From Acidobacteriota bacterium (GTDB taxonomy: Bacteria; Acidobacteriota; Terriglobia; Terriglobales; Acidobacteriaceae): a DNA stretch of 64,000 nucleotides. The DNA is taken from the NCBI GenBank assembly GCA_019351975.1, contig JABBOG010000008.1:1-64000 (forward strand). Direction: 5' to 3'. The position numbers and the translations under genes were made by a program. The notes beneath the pieces were generated by a model that saw only the letters and a program-made list of their open reading frames with translations, had not been told where the DNA came from and made no database searches. Positions 57,746 to 64,000 of this stretch are shown here, in pieces. Position 1 is the first letter of the stretch, and each line of letters opens with the position of its first letter.

Positions 57746-59122
57746 ATGAAAACTTTCTACATCGAAACCTTTGGTTGTCAGATGAACGCGCACGACTCCG
57801 AGAAGGTCGTCGGCACGCTCCTGCGCGAAGGCTACAGCCAGGTTCCTGACGAAGCCGACGCCGGCCTCATCCTCTACAACACCTGCTCGATCCGCGATAA
57901 GGCCGAGCAAAAGGTCTTCCACCGCCTCAACGAGTACAAAAAGATGCAGGGCGAGGGCAAAAAGTTTGCCGTGCTCGGCTGCGTCGCGCAGCAGGAGGGC
58001 AACAAGATCTTCGAGCGCGCACCTTACGTCTCGCTCGTCGCTGGATCGTCTTCTTACCGCAATCTGCCTGACATGCTTGCCCGCCTTGAGGCTGGCGAAA
58101 CCCGCATTACCGGCCTCGATGACCGCCAGACGGACGAGACCTTCGACACCGAGTTCACCGCCCGCACCAACCCGCACCGCGGCTACATCACAATCATCGA
58201 AGGCTGCGATAAATTCTGCTCCTACTGCGTTGTTCCTTACACGCGTGGCAAGGAGCGCAGCCGCACCTCGGCCTCCGTCCTCGCCGAAGCGCAGCGCATC
58301 TCCCACTCCGGTTTTACCGAGATTCAACTGCTCGGCCAAAACGTCAACAGCTATGCTGATCCCAGCGGTAAGCGCACCTTCGCCGAACTTCTGGCCGCCG
58401 TCGGAGAGGTGCAGGGAATTCAGCGCGTCCGCTTCACCACCTCGCACCCGCGCGACTTTACCCGCGACATCGTCGACGTCATCGATGCTGTGCCCACGCT
58501 GTGCGACCACGTTCATCTGCCTGTGCAATCCGGTTCTACCGATGTTCTCCGCGCCATGCAGCGCGAGTACACCCGCGAATGGTACCTTGAACGGATCGCC
58601 TGGACAAAGGCTGCCAAGCGCGATATCTCGCTTACCTCGGACATAATCGTCGGCTTTCCCGGCGAGACCGACCGCGACTTCGAGGACACCATCACGCTGC
58701 TCGACCACGTCGGGTACGACGCCATCTACGGCTTCAAGTACTCACCGCGCCCCAACACTCCGGCCATCCACATGCACGACTCGATTCCTGAAGAGATCAA
58801 GATCGAGCGCCTCGCGATCCTCAACGCCCGCCAGCGCGAGATTCAGCGCACCAACTACGCGCGGCACCTCGGCCACACGATGCCCATCATGGTCGAGCAC
58901 GGTGCCAACTCTCGCGGCCAGATCACCGGCCGCTCTACGCAGAACAAGACCGTCAACTTTACCTGTGAAACCACGCCAGCGATTGGCAGCTACATCGACG
59001 TTCGCATCACGCAGATCTTCCCTAGTTCACTGGTAGGCGAAGCGGCCTCTGCCTCCGTTGCACCCTCTCCGGCGTTGCTCGCACAGCAGGCCCTCAACGC
59101 CCGCTTCAGCGCCGCGCAGTAG
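57746..59122 (+). CDS. miaB: tRNA-2-methylthio-N6-dimethylallyladenosine synthase MiaB
   Basis: Radical-SAM methylthiotransferase of 458 residues acting on tRNA position 37. The N-terminal UPF0004 domain starts FYIETFGCQMNAHDSE with conserved cysteines (NTCSIRDKAE, LGCVAQQEG), the radical SAM cluster is CDKFCSYC, and the C-terminal TRAM domain ends the protein. TATACT lies ten bases before the ATG. Its TAG abuts the stop of the convergent ubiX gene (TAGCTA), with no spacer. Confidence 0.96.
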   Translation: MKTFYIETFGCQMNAHDSEKVVGTLLREGYSQVPDEADAGLILYNTCSIRDKAEQKVFHRLNEYKKMQGEGKKFAVLGCVAQQEGNKIFERAPYVSLVAGSSSYRNLPDMLARLEAGETRITGLDDRQTDETFDTEFTARTNPHRGYITIIEGCDKFCSYCVVPYTRGKERSRTSASVLAEAQRISHSGFTEIQLLGQNVNSYADPSGKRTFAELLAAVGEVQGIQRVRFTTSHPRDFTRDIVDVIDAVPTLCDHVHLPVQSGSTDVLRAMQREYTREWYLERIAWTKAAKRDISLTSDIIVGFPGETDRDFEDTITLLDHVGYDAIYGFKYSPRPNTPAIHMHDSIPEEIKIERLAILNARQREIQRTNYARHLGHTMPIMVEHGANSRGQITGRSTQNKTVNFTCETTPAIGSYIDVRITQIFPSSLVGEAASASVAPSPALLAQQALNARFSAAQ

Positions 59123-59788
59123 CTACCTGCCCGAAGCCTCTTCACCCCACGCGAAGGCTCCAGCCTGCGGCAACCCAATGTGCTGCAGCACGCGATGCAC
59201 GTAGTTCTGCGCAATGTCTTCCACCGTCTGCGGATGGTTGTAGAAGGTCGGAATCACCGGAAATACGGTCGCTCCAGCCTCCGTCACGGCCGCCATATTG
59301 CGTATCTGGATCAGGTTCAGCGGCGTCTCGCGCACGCATAGAACAAGCCGTCGCCGCTCCTTCAGGCACACATCCGCAGCGCGCTCGATCAGGTTGCCAG
59401 CGATCCCGTGGGCAATCCCCGCCAGTGTTCCCATGGAGCATGGCAACACCACCATCGCATCCACTGCGCACGATCCCGAGGCGATGGCCGCCCCAATGTC
59501 CTCATGCGCCAGCAGCTCGATCTTGCTCGAAGCCCTACCCACCAGCTTCTCCACCAGAGAGTTACGCGCGCCGATCCCGGTCTCCTCCGCAAATACCCGC
59601 ATCGCGCTTGGAGACACCACCAGATGCACGCGCCGCACGCGTCCATCGTTCTCCGCCGCGCGCAGCATCTCGACGGCGAATATCGATCCGCTCGCGCCCG
59701 TCACGGCCACCACAAGGTTCATTCCGCGGCTAGCGGCGCTCTCATCGGAGAAAGTTGTAGCATCGTAATGCGGTTGCTCGGAAGGCAT
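59123..59788 (-). CDS. ubiX: UbiX-family flavin prenyltransferase
   Basis: 221 residues from ATG 59788 (AGGGACG ahead); the track start at 59905 adds unrelated residues, and ATG 59722 (MNLVVAV) is also possible. UbiX makes prenylated FMN for UbiD-type decarboxylases. Motifs: VAVTGASGSIFAVEML for FMN, SPSAMRVFAEETG, and PCSMGTLAGIAHGIAGNLI, CVRETPLN. No ubiD gene is in the window. Confidence 0.92.
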   Translation of the reverse strand: MPSEQPHYDATTFSDESAASRGMNLVVAVTGASGSIFAVEMLRAAENDGRVRRVHLVVSPSAMRVFAEETGIGARNSLVEKLVGRASSKIELLAHEDIGAAIASGSCAVDAMVVLPCSMGTLAGIAHGIAGNLIERAADVCLKERRRLVLCVRETPLNLIQIRNMAAVTEAGATVFPVIPTFYNHPQTVEDIAQNYVHRVLQHIGLPQAGAFAWGEEASGR

Positions 59789-59891
59789 CGTCCCTATTAT
59801 CGCGGAAAACATACACGGCTCGCACTGCGACCTGCAAACGACGCACACGCCGTGAAAGTATGTGTAGAATTTTGCAACGCAATGGATGCGA

Positions 59892-60467
59892 TCAGCGCAC
59901 GGCAAACGCTACGATCGTCGGCCCATGGAGACCGGAGCGAGTCTCAGCTTCGGCGACCAGTGCCTCTTCTGCCGCACGCCAACTCTGGTCCATCTCGCAG
60001 CGCTCCACTTCTTCCGCGGGCGCATCCACAAAGCAAAGCTCGCAGACAGTCAGGTTCTCATCTTCGTCACGCACCGGCGGCCCAAATGTCCGGCACTGCA
60101 CGGGTCTCGATGCATAAAGATCGCAGGTCCCAGTCGCTGGATCAAGCACCGGGCACGGCTCTTCGTTCGCAAACTCTTCGAAAACGTCTTCATGTTCTGG
60201 TGCCGTAAACAACAACCCCGTCGCAAAATCACCCGGGAAGTCGGTGCGCATCCTGTCCAGCGCCGCGGCGGCTCGCTCGCTGATCCGTGCTGCGACACCC
60301 TTATCAGCCGCCGCCAAACCCGCGCGCAATCGCGCTGCATCCCACTGCGAGATGGCAAACACACCCACGCAGCACTGATTACAGCCCGGCCTGCAGGCCA
60401 ACCACTCGCCTGACCGCTGCGCCGCCGACGCCAGTGCCGCATCGACGATAGGGAACAGTTCATCCAT
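59892..60467 (-). CDS. YkgJ-family cysteine cluster protein
   Basis: 191 residues from ATG 60467, seven bases after the purB stop. The CxxCC-type cluster is CRPGCNQCC near the N-terminus, with further cysteines in CPVLDPATGTCDLYASRPVQC, matching the YkgJ family of putative metal-binding proteins of unknown role. Likely co-transcribed with purB. Confidence 0.85.
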   Translation of the reverse strand: MDELFPIVDAALASAAQRSGEWLACRPGCNQCCVGVFAISQWDAARLRAGLAAADKGVAARISERAAAALDRMRTDFPGDFATGLLFTAPEHEDVFEEFANEEPCPVLDPATGTCDLYASRPVQCRTFGPPVRDEDENLTVCELCFVDAPAEEVERCEMDQSWRAAEEALVAEAETRSGLHGPTIVAFAVR

Positions 60468-60474
60468 ACGCCGG

Positions 60475-61773
60475 TCAGCCTGCCGCCAGCACGCGCTCAA
60501 ACACCTCATCGATGTTCGTCAATTGCCGCCGCACATCGAATGCCTCAGCAATCTTCTCCGGTGACAGCCAAGCCCTGATCTCCGCGTCAGACTCAATCAG
60601 CGATCGGTAGTTCAGGTCGTTCGTCCACGCGTTCATCGCATGTCCCTGCACAAGCCGGTACGCATCTTCGCGACTCATTCCCGCCGCTGCGAGATCAATC
60701 AGCAGCTGCCCGCTGAACACCAGACCATTGGTCGACTCCAGGTTCTTCAGCATCCGCTGCGGGTACACCAGCAACCGCTCCATCAGCGTCGCAGTCTTGT
60801 CCAGCAGATAGTCTGCAAGGATCGTCGTGTCCGGCAGAATGACGCGCTCCGCCGACGAGTGCGAGATGTCCCGCTCATGCCACAGCGCCACGTCCTCCAG
60901 CGCCACCACCGCATTACCGCGCACCACCCGCGCCAACCCGCAGATGTTCTCGCACGTAATCGGGTTGCGCTTGTGCGGCATCGCGCTCGAACCCTTTTGT
61001 CCTGCGGAGAAAAACTCCTCTGCCTCGCGCACCTCTGTGCGTTGTAGATGCCGAATCTCCAGTGCGATCTTGTCCAGCGTTGAGCACAGCACCGCCAGCG
61101 TCGTGATATATGCCGCGTGCCGATCGCGTTGCAGTACCTGCGTCGAAATTAACGCCGGCTTCAGCCCCAGTTCCTCCAGAATCGCAGCTTCATGCGCTGG
61201 CTTCAGTTTGCCGAACGCGCCAACCGCGCCTGAGATTTTTCCCACACGCAAGTCTTCTGCTGCTGCATCAAAACGCGTCATGTTGCGCCCCATCTCGGCA
61301 TACCAGAGCAGCAGCTTCATGCCAAAGGTGGTCGGCTCTGCGTGTACGCCGTGCGTGCGCCCAATCGTCGGCGTATGTTGGAATTCCAAAGCGCGCTTGC
61401 GTAAAACCTCGCGAAGCCTGACAATTCCATCACGAATCAAAGTGGAAGCCTGTACAAATGCTAATCCCTGCGCCGTGTCTACGACGTCCGTGGACGTAAG
61501 CCCGTAGTGCAGCCAGCGTGCATCCGGTCCAACCGACTCGGCTACCGCTGTTGTGAACGCCAGCACGTCATGGCGGGTCTCCGCTTCGATCTCGTGAATG
61601 CGCTCGATCGTAAAGGAGGCACGTTGTTGCAATGCATCGACAGCAGAGGCGGGAACCACGCCCGCACGCGCCAGCGCCGTCGTCGCAGCGATTTCAACGC
61701 GCAGCCAGTTTTCGTACTTGCGTTGCTCAGACCAGATGGCGGCCATCGCTGGCCGTGTGTAGCGGGCGATCAT
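60475..61773 (-). CDS. purB: Adenylosuccinate lyase
   Basis: Purine biosynthesis enzyme of the fumarase/aspartase superfamily acting on SAICAR and adenylosuccinate; 432 residues from ATG 61773 (CGGAGAATCT ahead). Signature GSSAMPHKRNPI with the catalytic serine loop, HYGLTSTDVVDTA, and TIGRTHGVHAEPTTFG with the catalytic His. It starts MIARYTRPAMAAIWSEQRKY, the compact (B. subtilis-like) form. Complete. Confidence 0.96.
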   Translation of the reverse strand: MIARYTRPAMAAIWSEQRKYENWLRVEIAATTALARAGVVPASAVDALQQRASFTIERIHEIEAETRHDVLAFTTAVAESVGPDARWLHYGLTSTDVVDTAQGLAFVQASTLIRDGIVRLREVLRKRALEFQHTPTIGRTHGVHAEPTTFGMKLLLWYAEMGRNMTRFDAAAEDLRVGKISGAVGAFGKLKPAHEAAILEELGLKPALISTQVLQRDRHAAYITTLAVLCSTLDKIALEIRHLQRTEVREAEEFFSAGQKGSSAMPHKRNPITCENICGLARVVRGNAVVALEDVALWHERDISHSSAERVILPDTTILADYLLDKTATLMERLLVYPQRMLKNLESTNGLVFSGQLLIDLAAAGMSREDAYRLVQGHAMNAWTNDLNYRSLIESDAEIRAWLSPEKIAEAFDVRRQLTNIDEVFERVLAAG

Positions 61774-61928
61774 AGATTCTCCGAAGTGCAAATTTCATCG
61801 TTTACAGTTTTTGCGGTGGATGTTTCATCGTACTCGTTAGTGTAACTAGTTTGTGTCACTTAGCCGTTGCAAAACTGTCGTTTTGCGATACGATGTTAAA
61901 AGCTAACCCGCCGCCGGAGGAAAAAGAA
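61774..61928. promoter_or_regulatory. Divergent purB/marR control region
   Basis: On the minus strand TTGCAA, 18 bases and TAGTTA could serve purB. The middle contains AGTGTAACTAGTTTGTGTCA then CT, with outer AGTG/CACT and the palindrome ACTAGT, a possible MarR-type operator. Weak evidence; positions by eye. Confidence 0.3.
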
Positions 61929-62336
61929 ATGGATGAGTCGCTCCTGAGAAGTCTTGCCGAGTTTCGATTTCAGATGCGGAAGTTCCTCAGTTTCAGTGAG
62001 ATGGCATCGGAGCGGTGCGGTATCCCCGCGCAGCAGTATCAGCTGATCCAGGTCATCGCTGCCATTCCCGAGGGGCAGCAGCCCTCCATCACGTACCTTG
62101 CAGAGCGGATGATCCTCCGGCATAACAGCACGGTAGAGTTGGTCGACCGCGCAGAGCGAGCAGGTCTTGTCTACCGCGAGAGCGATCCAACGGACCTGCG
62201 TCGGTCTCTCGTTCACATCACGTCCGCAGGCCAAAAGCTTCTCGAGCAACTGGTGCAGGAACACATGAGCGAACTGGTGCCGCGTTGCGAGCCGCTGATT
62301 TCGGCGCTTCGCCAACTTCAAGGTTCAGCCGAGTAG
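61929..62336 (+). CDS. MarR-family transcriptional regulator
   Basis: 135 residues from ATG 61929, chosen for the strong CGGAGGAAAAAGAA site; the track start at 61851 lacks one. The winged helix is ITYLAERMILRHNSTVELVD (recognition helix) and wing RESDPTDLRRSLVHITSAGQ, typical of MarR. These proteins usually repress adjacent genes and respond to small ligands. The CLC channel gene follows after 36 bases and may be its target. Confidence 0.9.
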   Translation: MDESLLRSLAEFRFQMRKFLSFSEMASERCGIPAQQYQLIQVIAAIPEGQQPSITYLAERMILRHNSTVELVDRAERAGLVYRESDPTDLRRSLVHITSAGQKLLEQLVQEHMSELVPRCEPLISALRQLQGSAE

Positions 62337-62372
62337 ATCCACGAGTAGATCCATTAGACAGGAGCAGTAGCG

Positions 62373-64000
62373 TTGAGAATCGCAGGTTCAGCCGAAGCAC
62401 TACGGGACTATTCAGCAGATAGCAGAATCCTGTACACCAGTGCTTTAGCCTCCATCCTTGGGGCTCTTGCCGCCGTCGCCGCATGGACGCTCCTCGAGCT
62501 CATAGCACTGTTCACAAACCTCTTCTACTTCCACCAGTGGAGCTTTCTCGATCGAGATCCCTGGCTCGCAGGCCGCCATTGGTGGCTCATCCTTATGCCC
62601 GTGATTGGTGGCCTTCTCGTCGGCTTGATCGCACGCTACATGTGCCCTCGGGTTCGCGGCCACGGTATGCCGGAGGCCGTAGAAACCATCGTCTTCAACG
62701 ACGGAAAAGTACAGCCGCGCGTTGCGATCCTCAAACCAATCGCAACAGCGATCTCTATAGGCTCGGGCGGCCCGTTCGGCGCAGAGGGTCCGGTCATCAT
62801 TACCGGCGGAGCCATCGGTAGCGTTGTGGCGCAGTTGTTACCGATGACTGGCTCGGAACGAACCGTCCTGATGGTCGCGGGTGCTTCGGCGGGCATGGCC
62901 GCAACCTTCAACTGTCCCATGTCGGCGACGCTGCTGGCCGTTGAGATTCTGCTCTTTGAGTGGAAGCCTCGTTCCCTCGTCCCCGTTGCCATCGCCTGCG
63001 TCACAGCGGGCGCCGTGCGCCGCCTGCTACTCGGACCACAGAGTCTTCTGGAGATGATTCCCACAGCCGAACCGGTGTACCACTCCGCGATGCTCGGAGC
63101 GCTTGTGCTCGGCCTCGTTGCTGCCTTCGTCGCTGCCGGCCTTAGCAAGGCGGTCCACTTCTTTGAGACCCAATTCGAGCGCCTGCCCATTCACTGGATG
63201 TGGTGGCCGGCGATTGGCGGTCTCGGCGTGGGCCTCGGGGGCCTCATCTTCCCCAAAGGTCTTGGTGTCGGCTACACCGTCATCCAGCAGATGATCTCGG
63301 GCGATGCTGCGTGGAAACTCCTGCTCGGTATCCTCATCGTCAAGAGCCTCATGTGGGTCTTCTCGCTTGGCTCCAACACCGCGGGCGGAATCCTCGCCCC
63401 GTTGCTGATGATTGGCGGCGCGCTCGGCGCAGCCCTGGGCCACCTCATGCCTATCATGAGTCGAGGAGCGTGGGTGCTGGTCGGCATGACCTCAGTCCTC
63501 TCCGCCGCCATTGGCGCTCCACTCACGTCTGCCATGCTTGCGCTCGAGCTCACGCATAACGGTGGTCTCATGCTTCCCGTGCTGCTCTCCTGTGTCGCTG
63601 CGTATGCCGTCAGTGTTCTCGTCATGCCTCGGTCGATGCTCACAGAAAACCTCAGCCGCCGCGGACTTCACCTCAGCCGCGAGTTCGGCGTCGATCCGCT
63701 CGAGACCATTCTCGTCTCGCAGGCGATGCACACCAGCGTCTTCGCTCTGCCCGAGAACGCAACCCGCAAAGATGCAGCCGACTGGCTGCGCAAGATGGAG
63801 GAACGCGGCAGCGAGGCCTGGTCTCACTGGCAACGCATCTTTCCTCTGGTTGACGCCGATGGACGGCTCACCGGGACGCTTACGCGTGCCCAGATGATCA
63901 ATGCCGCACGTAAGGAAGATCTCACCTGTTTGCTCGCTGACGATGCAAAGCGAGACCCCCGGACCATCTCGCCCTTCAGCACGCTGCGCAACTGCGCCAT
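62373..64000 (+). CDS. CLC-family chloride channel/antiporter, truncated by the window end
   Basis: Not in the ORF track because it runs off the window; at least 542 codons are open from TTG 62373 (AGGAG ten bases upstream). It starts MRIAGSAEALRDYSADSRIL. CLC motifs: GSGGPFGAEGP (GSGxP and the gating Glu of GxEGP), VAGASAGMAATFNCP, GSNTAGGILAPLLMIGGALG and SAAIGAPLTSAMLALELT. A C-terminal part from about 450 on (GRLTGTLTRAQMINA) looks like the first CBS domain. Expected function is Cl- or H+/Cl- transport, with CBS regulation. Likely operon with the MarR gene. Confidence 0.93.
   Translation, partial: MRIAGSAEALRDYSADSRILYTSALASILGALAAVAAWTLLELIALFTNLFYFHQWSFLDRDPWLAGRHWWLILMPVIGGLLVGLIARYMCPRVRGHGMPEAVETIVFNDGKVQPRVAILKPIATAISIGSGGPFGAEGPVIITGGAIGSVVAQLLPMTGSERTVLMVAGASAGMAATFNCPMSATLLAVEILLFEWKPRSLVPVAIACVTAGAVRRLLLGPQSLLEMIPTAEPVYHSAMLGALVLGLVAAFVAAGLSKAVHFFETQFERLPIHWMWWPAIGGLGVGLGGLIFPKGLGVGYTVIQQMISGDAAWKLLLGILIVKSLMWVFSLGSNTAGGILAPLLMIGGALGAALGHLMPIMSRGAWVLVGMTSVLSAAIGAPLTSAMLALELTHNGGLMLPVLLSCVAAYAVSVLVMPRSMLTENLSRRGLHLSREFGVDPLETILVSQAMHTSVFALPENATRKDAADWLRKMEERGSEAWSHWQRIFPLVDADGRLTGTLTRAQMINAARKEDLTCLLADDAKRDPRTISPFSTLRNCA

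Overview
The window reads as a chromosomal segment of a GC-rich Gram-negative bacterium, most likely an acidobacterium of the Terriglobia (Granulicella/Edaphobacter/Terriglobus type). This placement is an inference from several signs: Lol and Sec genes of a two-membrane cell, a histidine-rich trigger factor, regulatory-carboxypeptidase-like exported proteins, and short palindromic repeats scattered between genes. I saw no rRNA, tRNA, CRISPR array or insertion sequence.

Layout. (1) 1-1.8 kb: a complete SAM-I-type riboswitch controls a threonine-synthase-like PLP enzyme that overlaps a ubiquitin-like sulfur carrier (MoaD/ThiS fold). This is the most interesting locus, because it looks like a methionine- or homocysteine-forming module rather than threonine synthesis. 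(2) 1.8-3.7 kb: a class I aminotransferase and two tiny membrane proteins. (3) 3.7-10 kb: the protein quality-control operon tig-clpP-clpX-lon with a near-consensus promoter. (4) 10-22 kb: an aldose-epimerase-like protein, a family 5 uracil-DNA glycosylase, a YtxH protein, clpC with a structured leader, a Lol-type lipoprotein exporter with an embedded AhpD-like gene, a possible structured RNA, and CcmI-like and TPR exported proteins. (5) 22-24.4 kb: an AT-richer accessory operon with two unknown proteins and a Fic protein. (6) 24.4-31.2 kb: ffh, paired XerD and XerC recombinases, topoisomerase IB, a rhodanese and a lipoprotein esterase. (7) 31.2-45.5 kb: secA, exported peptidases, MobA, an orphan Mla-type ATPase, a polyprenyl-phosphate sugar transferase, glutamine-dependent NAD synthetase, and two proteins with degenerate active sites (DsbA-like and LmbE-like). 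(8) 45.5-64 kb: a response regulator with a degenerate receiver, P5C dehydrogenase, a GH18-like/deacetylase/GT2 fusion, a membrane glycosyltransferase, a LolA-like protein, serS, a secreted phosphatase, miaB, ubiX, purB, a MarR regulator and a truncated CLC channel.

Base composition changes along the window. The + strand is rich in G over C from the start to about 44 kb whatever the gene strand, is roughly balanced from 45 to 54 kb, and is rich in C after about 55 kb. A positive-to-negative GC-skew switch of this kind is what a replication terminus looks like.

Start codons were moved inward from the ORF track wherever a better ribosome binding site, signal peptide or gene overlap supported it. 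Several housekeeping genes (tig, secA, the sulfur carrier, the CLC channel) appear to start with TTG.
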